From Dryomyza anilis (taxonomy: Eukaryota > Arthropoda > Insecta > Diptera > Dryomyzidae): 64,000 nucleotides of DNA. Position numbers and translations under genes: made by a program. The notes beneath the pieces are model-generated. The model had not been told where the DNA came from. It ran no database searches and was given only the letters and a program-made list of their open reading frames with translations. The stretch lies in assembly GCA_951804985.1 (NCBI GenBank), contig OX638132.1, forward strand, positions 8,537,529 to 8,601,528, read 5' to 3'. Below, piece by piece: positions 22,556 through 34,239 of the stretch; position 1 is the stretch's first letter, and every line of letters begins with the position of its first letter.

Positions 22556-22800
22556 TTCAATGGGTATCATGTACATTCAAACTCCCTTCCCCATAAAAAA
22601 TTGACTAAAGCAATATTTAGATTTTCATCGAAAGGTAGGAAAGACATTCTCATCAGTTACTATGATCCTTCATTTATTGCACTAGTGTTGTGCTCTACAT
22701 ATTTGCCTCGATAACGTTTATCCTTTCGACTGTATGTTTGTCTGATTTTCCTCCGTCAGTCCATCCGTCTGCCTGTCTATAGTGCCACATAGAAAAGTTG
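22556..22800 (+). repeat. Duplicated host segment, right copy
   Basis: Diverged second copy of 20,588-20,815. It shares TTCTCATCAGTTACTATGAT, AAAGCAATATTTAGATTTTC (against GCAATATTCACCTATTCACC) and the closing GTCTGCC/GTCTGTC motif. Confidence 0.7.
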
Positions 22801-23714
22801 TTGAATTTTTCCATGTTTCAGGACCTCTTGGTTTATTTTCCACGTAAGCAAATTATACTTTCCATGGTACGGAGAACCGCCTTAAAGTGTTTGTCTTCAA
22901 ATTATAGACATGGTTTTTAAGTTGATTGTTTATTTTTTATGCCAGCAACATATGGACGGATAAAAAAGCAGAATAGACAGCATTGTATGGTTGTTCAGGT
23001 AGCTCCGATGGTCGACAACCTGTCGACGGTGCATAACAGAAACGGGGACGGTCATGTGATGGGTTAGTATTTGCAGAATGCCTCGCATACTAGAAGTTCA
23101 AAGGAGCGCATCATTGGCATAGCATTTTTGTCCAATATATGCCACAAGTCTATGCGGCCCACATGAGGCACGCAGACATATTTAAATCGGCTGCTATTGC
23201 TGCAGCTTATGATGTTAATAATGGCCTCAATGAGCACGTATCATGGACCCATCAGCATTGAAAATACGCTATTAGGCATGTATTAAATTTGGACTAAGTG
23301 ATTGGTATCAGTTGAATGGGATTTTGCACAACAGCACCAAGTTCATTGTGGGGTTTCTTTGGACTACGATTATTGTAAAATAATCTTATTGAATACATGT
23401 AAAACTGCGTTAATTGATTTTTTGTTCGGATATTTTAAAACAATTGTTGTTTATCAAAGTCTTCGGTAATTACATAGATTTTTATGTAAAAAGAGAAAAG
23501 GCTTCTTTCTTCAAATTAAAGAGGATTTTGCGATTATGAATTTATTAGAATTTTCAATTTATTTGAACTGATTTAAATAAAACAATAAAAAAGATTTGGT
23601 TATTAAAATCAAATTTTCTTAAAAAATAAATCAAGTTTTCACGAAAGGAAAATTTTTTCAATTTAATATTTTTTTTACAGATTAAATTATTCACTGAAAA
23701 TTGATTTTTACAAT
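22801..23714. other. Unique non-coding DNA
   Basis: Mixed composition, with GC-richer patches at 22,985-23,260. No ORF or repeat that I recognise. Confidence 0.5.
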
Positions 23715-24115
23715 CAAAATTAAAATTTTCACTAAAAATTAAAAATTTCACTAAAAATTAAAACTTTCACTAAAAATTAAAACTTTCACTAAAAATTAAA
23801 TTTTTCACTAAAAATTAAAACTTTCACTAAAAATTACATTTTTCACTAAAAATTACATTTTTCACTAAAAATTACATTTTTCACTAAAAATTACATTTTT
23901 CACTAAAAATTAAATTTATTACTAAAAATTAAAATGTTCACTAAAAATTAAAATTTTCACTAAAAATTACATTTTTCACTAAAAATTACATTTTTCACTA
24001 AAAATTAAATTTTTCACTAAAAATTAAATTTTTCACTAAAAAATAACATTTTTCACTAAAAATTAAATTTTTCACTAAAAATTACATTTTTCACTAAAAA
24101 ATCAGTTTTCATAAA
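23715..24115 (+). repeat. 19-bp minisatellite of the TTTCACTAAAAATT type
   Basis: About 20 units of TTTCACTAAAAATTAAATT/ACATT, with decayed units continuing to about 24,350. The unit length and most bases agree with the 52.2-55.3 kb arrays. It is more distantly related to the 21-22.5 kb array. Confidence 0.9.
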
Positions 24116-24539
24116 AAATTTAATTTTCAAAAAAAAAACAGGTTTTCACTAAAATTAAATTGTTCATTAAAAATAAATAATTTCACTAAAACTAATTTTC
24201 ACAAAAAAAAAACAGGTTTTCACTAAAAATTAATTTTACACATTTAATTCAGTTTTCAATAGAAATAAATTTTTTTAAACTAAATATTAAAACTTCCGTT
24301 ATAAATTCAATTTTTGACAAAACATTTATTTTTTCACTAAAAATTAGTTTTCTACTAAAAACACTACTCAACAAAATGAAAACAAATGTGTCCTATATAT
24401 CAATTTTATATAATTCGATATTGTTGATTTTAACTGCATACTTAGATTTTTTTTCTATTACGTAAGATTTTTTAGAAAATTGCTCTCGCAGTTTGAGGCC
24501 CATTTCACTCAATTTTTTCATTTAAAAAATTCCAGTTCT

Positions 24540-24760
24540 TTACATAAATAGTTTTCCAAGAAACTGTAAACGTAATTTTTCTTTCAATGATCAAGACTAA
24601 TTAAAATATACCGACATGTACCATTATTCTAATAAGTTTTTAAAATATTTAAATCTAAACTCGAAAAATATTGCTTATTTTAGACTATATTTGGACGATT
24701 TTTAAGCATTTTGGATCTAATGATAAATAACAAAATGAGTAATGGTTATGTAGCACATAG
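24540..24760 (+). repeat. Dispersed repeat family F, copy 1
   Basis: It shares with 36,740-36,900 the order AAATAGTTTTCCAA, TCAAGA, TATACCGACA/TATATCGACA, AAGTTTTTAAAATATTTAA and CTCGAAAAATAT. Both are diverged. It is an old interspersed repeat of unknown type. Confidence 0.55.
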
Positions 24761-26130
24761 TTCAAGCTAGAATACAATTACTAATTTATTTTTAACAGTT
24801 CCTAATTTTTAAAATATACCTCAGTTGCCGTTTAAACTGTTTCAATTTAGAATTCTTGTATATTTTACATAAACATTACCCAATTATTCAAAATTACTAC
24901 GATATAGCAAGAAATTGAGTATTTTATTTTTATAAATATACATTTTATATTGATAGTTTTTGTTTTCAGCAACTGAATTTTTCGCATCCCATACATTAAA
25001 AGTTCTACCACATTTACTATCTTCATATGATGATACTTAATCTTTATAACCATCCAAAGCAAAGTAATAAATATTTCTGAATTTTCGAAATATGTTCAAA
25101 ATTTTGACTCTAATACGACAGGTGCCTTCGAATTTCAATCCAAAATTTAACAGAACCGAAGCAACGCATGATTAAACTCAGCTGTCGAAGAAGTAACCAA
25201 GTGAAAAATTTTCTCAAATTCTTTTTTTTTTTTTTTTTTTGCAACTAATGGCAAAATAACTTTGCTGAAGGCTATCAAAAACAAAAAATATGATAAAAAA
25301 AATAGGTGAAGCCGGCAATAAATTTCTGCCGCTTGGCACGTACGAATATCAGTATTAATTTCAGGGCTTTTGCTGTGCGTGGCTAAGACTACGGTACGGC
25401 GTGCGGTCGACTGTAAGTCACTCCCGCTGTCTGTCTGTTTGTCAGCTGCGAGTTGCCATTTGCGCGATGTTCGTTCGTTGCTCGAATTTTGTTGTTGATT
25501 TTCGACAAATTGGACCAATATTCGGTGTTGACTGCAGCATTTTTTTTTTGATTTTGTTTTTTTTGTTGCCTTTAAAAATTCTTTTTGCCGATTGATTTTT
25601 GAAGGATTTCGCAAATTATGCCTGTTTCACTTTTTCAACAATGTTGAGTTGCATTTCGACAAATAAGCCAAATTATTGACTAGGTTTTCTTTACCCACTA
25701 CACACACATAGAAACGTGAGCAGTGATGAGCATATATATCACTGCATATAACGTAAGGGTACCGCCAACAACTGAACCTAATTCCGTCATTTGAAGTTCT
25801 TTTTTTATTTAAATAAAGGACAATTAAATTTGAACGCGAATTATGATTTTTATTTAAAATTATCTGTTTTATTTGGTTTATTCTTAAATTTTAATACAAT
25901 TCAGTTTTCAGTTAGCACTAATAAATTATAGAAATTTTCGAAAAAACTGTTGACGGAATTATTAACATTTCATAATGTTAGGAGTTTTCGATTTAAAGAT
26001 ATTTAAATTAAGGCAATTATTGGCAAATCTCAACAATTTCAATCCAATTTTATTAAAAAAAACAAAAACGTATCGTAAAAAGTATTAAGCATAATAAATT
26101 CGTAGAAATATTATTTATTCGTATTTTTTT
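24761..26130. other. Unique non-coding DNA with a GC-richer patch (25,320-25,600)
   Basis: The patch contains CGGTACGGCGTGCGGTCGAC and CTGTCTGTCTGTTTGTCAGC. A 155-codon open frame crosses it on the minus strand (25,614-25,147). It is rich in Lys and Phe runs from A/T homopolymers and resembles nothing I know. I do not call it a gene. The patch could be a regulatory or 5'-untranslated region. Confidence 0.45.
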
Positions 26131-27850
26131 TTACACCGAAAAAATTACTGTAGTAAATTTTACTACTTTTATGTCTTCGTTTTGAAAAAATGCAGTTCTA
26201 CTACATTTTGATCGTTTTTTAATATATTTGTATTAATTTGTCAGGATTTTACTACACAATGTATTAGAAATTCGTTTTCTACATATTGCAAAATATGTAG
26301 TATGTATTTGTATTTCATTAAATTTATTTAAATGTTCAACGCTTCGTTTTTATTTTACATAAATAATACTGTACAACAAAATTAGAAAAAATACTGGCTA
26401 TAAATGCCTTTTTTTTGTAGATTTTGTAAACGTGGACTAAAAACTTTTCTATGGATGCACTGAAAAAAAAAACTGTATTTAAAATATATAATTATTTCTT
26501 TAAAATAAATACATATGTATTTGATTTACGTTCAAAAGCATATGTATTTGTTTTTACTATATAGATGAGTTGTCTTTGTATATGATTTAACTACTTTAAC
26601 ACATTTTTATTTAAAAAAAACCTAAACTTTGTCTTTATTTATACTTCCTGAAATATGTAGTAAATTACTACATATGCTTTTATTTTACTCTAATCTGTAT
26701 TTATTTTTATTGTTGTGATACTTAATTTAAAAAATATATATATTTTTGTATATATTTTTTATAACAGAAACAATATTTTATTGATTTGGCAAATTACACT
26801 GTGCGCACCCATTTTATCATCAGAAATGAAAGTTACATATTCTGATGGATTTGAACATTCTAAGAACATTGGTGTTTTTAGTGTTTTCCTACACGTCCAG
26901 TTTCAAGATTATTCCAAACAAACTAAAAACCACGTTTTTGAGTATTCTATTCGTCGGTAAGTTCTGAATATAAAGTTATTCTTATTCTTATTTTATTTAC
27001 AACATGCATAACAGAATACATAATTTATGTACATATCAATTTTCAAATTTCCTTTAAGAGGACCTGTGATATGTAGCGAAAAGAACTAATTTTCGAGCTA
27101 AAAAAAAATCAATTTGTTTGCTTTTTTTTTCTCAATAACCAGGTGTGCACCAGCCTTGTGTTTTACATTTTATATTAGCAAATCTCATCAATTTGAATTC
27201 AGTTTTATTCAAAAAAAAAAAAATCGTAAACGTCAAAATTGGGCATTTGTTTTAAAAAAAGTAAAAAGTTTTAGAAAATATAATAAAAATTATTAAGCAT
27301 AACAAATTCGTAGAAATATTATTAATTCGTATATTGTTTTACTTTTTTGCAATATTATTTTGGTAGGGGAGATAGTTAGGTCAAATTTATCAATTCAATT
27401 GACCTCTGAAGAGAGTCTCTCTGAAAAGTTTACACGTTATATTTTTACGTTTTTGTATTCAAACGCAAAAAGATTCAGTTGGTTTAATCTGTTGGTTCAA
27501 TTAGTTGGCAACACTAGTTCGCATTTAAGTCCGATGCTTGTGTTACTTGTGTTTTTATTTTATACCGTCTCACTTTCACAGTCGTCCGTCGTGTGTGTGA
27601 GAAACCAGCTTCTGCAATAAGTAGCCAATGAATTCGTTTATTACGATCGACGTTTCATAATAGGTTCATTGTGTGTTCACACGAATTTCAAATAATTAAA
27701 ATAAAAGCAAAAAATAAAACAATAAAATAGTGTTTGTAATATGTAGAAAACGCATTTTCAATGCATGGTGTAATCAATTTAAATCAAATAAGAATTACAT
27801 TTTTTCAAAACACATTTACTACATTAATTTTGTCGTTGTAGGTTTCAAGG
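26131..27850. other. AT-rich composite region with inverted ends
   Basis: The left part (26,140-26,310) carries ACTACATTTT, TTTTCTACATATTGCAAA and related motifs. They recur inverted at 27,740-27,845 (TTTGTAATATGTAGAAAACG; TTTACTACATTAATTTTGTC). Inside, a TTCGTAGAAATATTA block with upstream context is duplicated (25,990-26,120 and 27,170-27,325). This looks like an old, partly duplicated transposable element, but I cannot fix ends or a target-site duplication. Confidence 0.4.
26456..26560 (+). repeat. Dispersed repeat family H, copy 1
   Basis: It begins GCACTGAAAAAAAAAACTGT and contains AATACATATGTATTTGATTT and CAAAAGCATATG. The same block occurs twice in tandem at 31,131-31,275. Confidence 0.6.
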
Positions 27851-27959
27851 TATCGGCAAATAACTTTAGTTAATTTGCTGTTTTTGCAAATATATCACGG
27901 TTTTTATAACTGATATTCACACTAGTGTATACTAAACACCCAAATTCTTTAAAATCATC

Positions 27960-28345
27960 ACACCAAAATTCACCACACTGTAATCCACCACACCGATACT
28001 CATCACTCCTAAACTAACACCATCGTAACACACCATACTACTGATTTAAAAGAACTATTCACCACACTAAAACTCACCACACTATAACTCACCACACTAA
28101 CACTCACCACACTAAAATTCACCACACTAAAATTCACCACACTAAAACTCACCACACTAAAACATCAATGGGGAATAATAATTATTTCAATGGGAAAAAA
28201 TTCTACGTGGAAGAACCAGGACGAATTGTCTTTGAGAAAAACGGTTTTGGCGGAAAATAATTTTTGTTTTGGTTACTATATTTATAACACCAATAAAAAA
28301 ACGGCCACAGTGAAGCACGGATTCCTGCTAATATCAACTAAAATG
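27960..28345 (+). mobile_element. Helitron-like element, partial copy H1
   Basis: It holds units of the 15-bp minisatellite ACCACACTAAAACTC (mainly 28,045-28,165), then AAATTCTACGTGGAAGAA, AATTGTCTTTGAGAAAAACG and a GTTACTATATTTATAA/ACCAATAAAAAAACGGCC stretch. The order is the same as in the complete copy at 62.4-63.45 kb. Both termini are missing. Confidence 0.75.
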
Positions 28346-28439
28346 TAATTAAACATCCAGCAACTATTTACTGATTTAAGAGAACTGGATAGTGGTAGAC
28401 GAAAAATTAAATTTCTACCACAAATATTCAAATAATTTT

Positions 28440-28880
28440 ATTTATTTGTGAATTTTTTAAACATTCAACATCTGCAAACAGATCAGTCCGCAGTTTTGCG
28501 CAATGATGTGATCAAGGCCTTGGAGGGCTGGCGTGACGCAGAGTCCACTGTTTGACTGTCTCAGGCCGTATTCGTGGCACACGGTATGTGCGTCTGGCTT
28601 GCCGATATGACGCTCAAGATCGCCTAGGAACTGGATGCGACACAGCATTCCGATGCAACTCTATCCGCTGACGATACGAGGCCGAGAAGGAAGTTACCAG
28701 CAAACATGCCACATTGACCGTTTCTTTTGTGTGCAGTGTGCCACGGTGGCCTAAAATCCAAAGAATCTGTTTCAGCAGTGTCTGCTGTCCGAGGAACTGG
28801 ACTGATAAATCTGTAGCTGTCCATCCGTATCGCTCGAGAATTGCAAATGGCAGCTGGCCTAAGTTCTATTACACTTCTTG
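28440..28880. other. GC-richer, coding-like but broken segment
   Basis: The composition here is close to coding DNA and unlike its flanks. All frames are interrupted: two overlapping minus-strand frames of 63-66 codons cover it, and the plus strand has several stops. I do not recognise a protein in any frame. It could be a decayed processed pseudogene, a remnant of a transposon ORF, or unique host DNA. Confidence 0.4.
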
Positions 28881-29214
28881 AAGGCTATCGCTCCAAATGA
28901 AATCGATGCCTATCCAAATTATAAAAGACAAATTGAACAATTTGCTTTACAAAATTAAATGTTTAACAATTTGTTGTAAAATTAACTCTGTTTTATTTTT
29001 TTTTTTTGGTAAATATTCACTGATTTGACAATAACAGCTGATTTCGAATTTTCGAAGTTACATTTTTGTATTGGCAACGCGGAATTCCATTTCATTCTTG
29101 ATGTCTAAAAATTCGTATTCGTAACGGAGATTAAGATTCGGATTTTCGTTACAACGGTGCTCAGGATTGTCCTGAATATATAATGTTTTTTCATTTATAC
29201 GTCAAATTCTTCGA

Positions 29215-29600
29215 AAAAGTGCGGACTAATTTTGGAATAATATAAATAATCTTTATTTTTTGAGTTATTAAATGTATTTTTGATTAAACGTGTTAGTGAA
29301 AATTGTTTTTTCAAGTTCTCGTAATGAGTTCTCTTAAACCAGTCAACCAATTTAAAAATGTTGTAAGAAATGTTTACTGTACGTTTAATTACCTTTCATT
29401 TGATATAGAACTTGATCATATCAGTAATACATAATGCCAGATTTTTGCATATATATGTGATCGTCTTTTTGAAAACTCGGTAAAAAGTTCATTGACCGAT
29501 ATTTCGTAAACCTATTAATAGACATATTTTTTTAAAATTATTTTTCGAAATCAGCGATTCATTTTACATAATAAAAAATTAATCTTGACGGAATGTTTTG
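29215..29600 (-). repeat. Dispersed repeat family E, copy 2
   Basis: It shares TTTTTTCAAGTTCTC, CCAATTTAAAAATGTT, TTTCATTTGATATAGAACTT and TTCGTAAACCTATTAATAG with the right half of the 47,810-49,580 element. Both ends are degraded. Confidence 0.65.
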
Positions 29601-29699
29601 CAAATTTTTACTTTTCTTCTTATTTTTTGTTTTAGTTTTAAGGTTAAACTTTCCCTACTTTAAAAAATTGGGTACATTTACGTTATGTACTCAAAAAAG

Positions 29700-31125
29700 T
29701 ACTCATATACCCAATCATAAAAAAACACCGTCTCACATATGTGCTTGAGGTGTACGTGCTACTGCTGTGCTTTGCGGCCACATACGATTGCTGTACAGAA
29801 GTCGTGTCACCTCCTGCTGTGCGGTGCTGTGCGGTGCTGTGCAAATTATTGGCTCTTCATCCGTTTCCCATTTGAAATTTCCGAACTAATGCTCGCCACA
29901 TCCGGCGGCAATGTTAACGCTGCTGCTGCTGCGTCGCGGTCAATGCGACCGGTAGGCGGAAGCGGTAGGCGGCCAGCGCGCGCGGCAGTAGGCGCTGCAT
30001 TGGCGGCAATTGAATAACATTCCTTCCGCGTGCACTCATCCGGTTTTTAAATAAGTTTCGTAAGGTTATATTTTATTTTATTTGATTTTATTTCATTTCA
30101 TTTCATTTTCTGCTTTTCGCAAATGTGCGCTGCAACTAAAGGGATAAAATGTTGCTTGCGCACGACTGGCCGCGCGGCTGGCAATATTAAGGCTTTCCGG
30201 TCACGAATGCGGTGCGGTAGCTGAATTATGATGTGCGCCAATTTACAATTTTGCACTCTTGGCAGTCGTTTAGTCAGTGAGACAGACAGACAGACAGTTC
30301 GAAAGACCCACACACACACACACCCCACACATAAACATAAAACCCACTACATGTCAGAGGGGCAACTGCTGTTCGAGGCGACCGTGCGACATGTACGCTG
30401 CGGCGTTGATTTGACGTCGCTGCTTGTACGTTTAATTTGAGGCTGCGACTGATGACACAGTAAAAAGAGTTAAATGACATGTTTTACCGAGCGTTTGTTT
30501 AAATTAGAAATCCGTTTAATATGCGTTTAAGCAACAAATTGCCGCGTGATGACATAATCAACAAAAAACAAAAACAGAAAAACGCGCGTTTGTTGGCGCC
30601 CGCATCGACAGCAATGTAGGGTAAAATTAGTTGCTTGTTGTTGTACACATAAATGTAAGGCACACACACAGGCACACACACACACATGTTAGCCGCAGCC
30701 AACTTCATGGCCATAAATTGGCGCAAAGGTGCTGCCGCGCGCAATTTAATTAAAACACAAGAAGCACAAATATTGCCGCGACAATTACACGGTTAACGCA
30801 GCAACATATGTTGCTGCGGCTGTAGCTGTTTGATGGGCGAGGGGTGTCTGCTTGCTATCGGTTGCGGGTCTCATCTTTGCGAGTGGCGGCCATAAAAGCT
30901 ATGCTTAAACGTTTGGCGTTGATAAGGGTCTGCAGTTTGCAATGGGGTGGGGCGACAGGCGGCAGGCGACTGCGTGTAACGCACAACATTTGCTGCGTTA
31001 TATTTTGTGCTTTGGTTCAGTGAAAGTTGAGGTCGTTCGTAGAGGTCGCACGACGCTGAAGGCAGCGCTGCATATGTGATGCTTCATTGATTACGGGGTT
31101 GGGTGGTGCACGTGTAACACTTGAT
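29700..31125. other. Unique GC-richer non-coding region
   Basis: About 1.4 kb of complex, repeat-poor DNA, the GC-richest stretch of the window. It has (CA)n tracts near 30,308-30,323 and 30,660-30,685. Several short frames exist on both strands, none recognisable. The lack of transposon sequence and the composition suggest host DNA under some constraint, such as an enhancer, promoter or 5' exon. Confidence 0.5.
29889..30017 (+). CDS. Weak candidate: 42-codon Ala/Gly/Arg-rich ORF
   Basis: The frame encodes a low-complexity peptide beginning MLATSGGNVN with a run of five alanines (residues 11-15) and an Arg/Ala-rich end. It is the 3' part of a longer open frame from 29,739. Such a peptide could be the start of a first coding exon of a fly regulatory gene, where Ala/Gly runs are common. 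A GC-rich stretch would also give it by chance. GCG/GTAGGC junctions inside could act as splice donors. I recognise no family. Confidence 0.15.
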   Translation: MLATSGGNVNAAAAASRSMRPVGGSGRRPARAAVGAALAAIE

Positions 31126-31130
31126 GTATG

Positions 31131-31274
31131 TGCACCGAAAAAAATACTGTATTAAAAATAATAAAAAATCTCTAAAATTAATACATATGCATTTTATTTA
31201 AGTCCAAAAGCAAATGCACAGAAAAAAATACTGTATTAAAAATAAATAAAAATGTATCATAAATAAGTACATAT
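31131..31274 (+). repeat. Dispersed repeat family H, two tandem copies
   Basis: Two ~80 bp units begin GCACCGAAAAAAATACTGTA and GCACAGAAAAAAATACTGTA. The second unit is interrupted by the MITE at 31,275-31,711 and resumes at 31,712-31,752 with ATATGTATTTGATC and CAAAAGCAAAGGCAC. Confidence 0.75.
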
Positions 31275-31711
31275 AGTCACTATCATGGCAAAGGGGTGAA
31301 TGCGCAATTTTTGACATTTGCGTTTTTTTTCATTTTTAAATGTAGTTTATCTTAAAGTATACTGTGCCGTGTCATTTTGTTGGATATTTCTAGCCAGAAA
31401 GATAAAATCAAAAGGGCGATTTTTTTCGTTTTTTCGCCCTAAATTTTTATTGGTATAAAATAAAATAGTAGTGTAAAGGTATTTATTATTTGCTTTCAAA
31501 GCACCTATAGATCTGCATCGTTAATTAAAAATATTTTGCCAAACATTAATTTGCCATTTGTTATTTGCAGGAAAAAAATAATTAATGCTAAAGATCGATT
31601 GGTGCTTTGAAAACAAACAATAATTGCCTTTACATCACTATTTTATCTTGTACCATTAAATATTTGTAGCAAAAAAACGAAAAGATTCGCCTCTTTGGCA
31701 TGACAGTGACG
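31275..31711. mobile_element. 437 bp palindromic MITE (GTCACTATCATG type)
   Basis: The left end reads AGTCACTATCATGGCAAAGG and the right end, read inward, CGTCACTGTCATGCCAAAGA. The body is largely palindromic (AAAGCACCTATAGATCTGC facing a similar reversed block). The uninterrupted neighbouring repeat unit serves as an empty-site proxy and implies that ATAT was duplicated (31,271-31,274 and 31,712-31,715). I do not assign a superfamily. A longer relative is at 36,910-37,933. Confidence 0.75.
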
Positions 31712-31752
31712 ATATGTATTTGATCTAATCCAAAAGCAAAGGCACACAATTT

Positions 31753-32262
31753 TTGTTTTCAATATGATGATTTAATTTATTAATATTATGAATGTAGGAA
31801 TATGTTGCATATTCCAATAAAACATTTATATCCCGGAACGATTTTATATTTTATTATAATTTTATTAAATAATGTTATCAATTCAGTAAATTTTTACAAC
31901 TAACTATATTTTATTTTATATCAAACGAATCAATATTTAAATACTAAGTTACAGGAATATTTAGTGTTGAGTAGGTGTTTCTGTGTACAGTTGTGTTTGT
32001 GTATATATCTGTGTGTAGTAGATCTTTTAGTTTGTCCAGTTAATTCAGTCTGTTAGTAGGTACCTTCCACATGAATAATTTTACCAAATACCAGATTCAT
32101 CATGTTGTTGATTTTATGCTTTGAATAGCAATTTAATGTTTTTAATGTTCAATATCCTGTTTTTAAACATAGTATTGATTTATAAAATATTATTTTGAAA
32201 AAAACTAATGTTTTTTTTCAAAATAAGTTAATTGATGAACATTTTTTTTACGTATGTTTCAG
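31753..32262. other. AT-rich non-coding DNA
   Basis: No gene or repeat recognised. Confidence 0.5.
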
Positions 32263-32526
32263 TGACATTTCTCTTCAGTAAGGTTTGCCATTTCATGATG
32301 GAAAGATATAGGAATTCGAATTTCTGTAGTAAATTTTAATAATTTCTACTCGTTGTTGGCTCGTATATCTTTCCATCGTGAAATGGCAAACCTTACTGAA
32401 GAGAAGTATCAAAAGAGCGGCAAGAAATATGGTGTCGTTTGCTGTCCCTGTCGCTCTACTTTTGTAGCGGTCCTGTTGAAAAACCCTTGAAAAAAACTTT
32501 TGTAGCGCTCTTATTGAAAAACCCTT
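32263..32526. mobile_element. Mariner MITE, copy 2
   Basis: A palindromic copy. TGACATTTCTCTTCAGTAAG with GGTTTGCCATTTCATGATGG faces its inverse (CCATCGTGAAATGGCAAACC, CTTACTGAAGAGAAG). Between them lie the ACTCGTTGTTGGCTCGTATA and GAATTCGAATTTC parts of the transposase 5' region. The right side has the same double terminus as the 9.4 kb copy (TGTTGAAAAACCCTTG, then TAGCGCTCTTATTGAAAAAC) and ends in a TA. The left terminus is lost. Confidence 0.85.
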
Positions 32527-33071
32527 TACATATATGTATTATTTTATGTATTTGTTGATGTACCTATATGAAGAAATGCATTTTTTACATTTAGTTCATC
32601 ATATTATTATAATTCATCACATTATAATTACATTCAAGCATATTCAAACAAATCTTTTCTATCCGTGTAGGTATGTATTGTGTGCTTGTGTTTATTGCCT
32701 GTATAGGTTCATTGTCGTTTTGTTTTTAACCAATTTGCAGCAGGTAAAACAGTCAAACGTTGTTAACACCAAATAATAAAACAAAAACTCACGACGGTTA
32801 ACACAATTTTAATAGAGCTGTCGTGTTTGATTTGAGCTTGATTTATGTAAAGTTTTTTCGCAACAGTCAAAAGCACTTTCTGCATTTAGACGTCTTCAAT
32901 TCATTAAAATTATTCAATTTTAAACAAACTGAAAAGGTATACTAAAATAATAAAACATTAATATAAAAATATAACCTTTTTTTTGTAATATTGTAAAAAA
33001 AATGAACGAAACGAAACGGTTTGGTATACCAATTGTAAGTTGCGGTTGCGATTTAGAATTTTCTATTACAC
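32527..33071. other. AT-rich non-coding DNA
   Basis: No gene or repeat recognised. Confidence 0.5.
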
Positions 33072-33365
33072 TTAAATCAATTTAAAATTTTTCAATACTA
33101 CAGTTATTGATTTAATAGTGCACAATATATAAATATTTTCATACAAATTCAAAAATTATTTTATAGTGTTTTTGTAGTATTTAATGGGATTTACCGATTG
33201 AATTAATAGTTTATCATATTTCTAATTTCAATAGTAAAAGCTATTAATTTTATGGTGTATTTTTTCTGAATGTACTATTACTTTTTTTCACATATTTTCA
33301 ATAGTACAAACTATTAATTTTATGGTTTATTTTTTCTGAATGTACTATTACTTTGTTTCACATAT
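33072..33365 (+). repeat. Dispersed repeat family D, copy 1, with 62-bp internal duplication
   Basis: It shares TTATTGATTTAATAGT, ATTTTCATA, GTATTTAATGG, TTTACCGATT, TTTATC and TTTCAATAGTAAAA blocks with 40,843-41,045. Its end is duplicated in tandem: CTATTAATTTTATGGTGTAT and TTTTCTGAATGTACTATTAC occur twice, about 62 bp apart (33,240-33,363). Confidence 0.65.
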
Positions 33366-34239
33366 TTCCGGTTTCCCAAACGGTTTAATTGTTACTCCAA
33401 AGATTTCGTCACCAGACCCAAAAGTACCCGAGACAAAACTTTTGGCTTTTCCAGAATTATTTCCGATATATTTTCGATAAACCGACCGATAAATAGAAGT
33501 TTGTTGGAAGCATTTGGCAGATTATTAAATTTAATGAAATTTAATAGGCGTTTCTCAGTATATTTTGTGAACAGGCAGAAAATATTCAACTTTTCATACA
33601 AACTCAGCGTTTGTCTGCTTGAAATTTATAGAAAAAAATGTTTCTAAACTGCCCTGATCCTTCCAAAAATTGAGTGAGCAGTAGAAATTTGAAAATGCAA
33701 CATTGCACTAGAATGTGAAAGTTTTGCTATTGTAAAAAAGAAATAAAGGTTAAGTAAGGTAGGCTAAGTCACATTGAATGTTTTGAAGTAGGGAAATTTT
33801 GATTGTTGGTATTAGTTAGAATTATGAAAGTTATTTATTAAATTGTAACTTGTTTTATAGATGGTTAATATTATACTTGAATTAAATGTACTTTATATTC
33901 TTATTATAAATACCAACATAAAGTTATATTGATGCGTATTTCTAAAATAGTTTTAAATTTATAAATGATTTGAGTCTTAAGTAGGATGCTATACTTCCGT
34001 CACCGCTGTGCGGACGCATTGAATTTGCCGACTGCCCTCGCATCCGCATTGCCACATCCGCATCTTGGCGGATGTTTCGTGTTTTCATTTTCCTACTTAT
34101 TGAAATATGTATTACATTATTATATTATTGATGATTTCAACATACTATGTAGCAGAACTGTGACAGATAATTTTCTTGGAGTCATTTATGTAGCAAAATC
34201 ATTTGTTTCGAGTCGTTTATGTAGCAATTAGATATCTAC
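33366..34239. other. Unique AT-rich non-coding DNA
   Basis: No gene recognised. A GC-richer patch at about 33,990-34,075 (CCGCATTGCCACATCCGCAT) is simple in composition. Confidence 0.45.

Noticed and set aside
25147..25614. 155-codon minus-strand ORF
   Set aside because: It contains poly-Lys and poly-Phe stretches from homopolymers and no motif I can recognise. Half of it lies in AT-rich DNA. I see it as chance.
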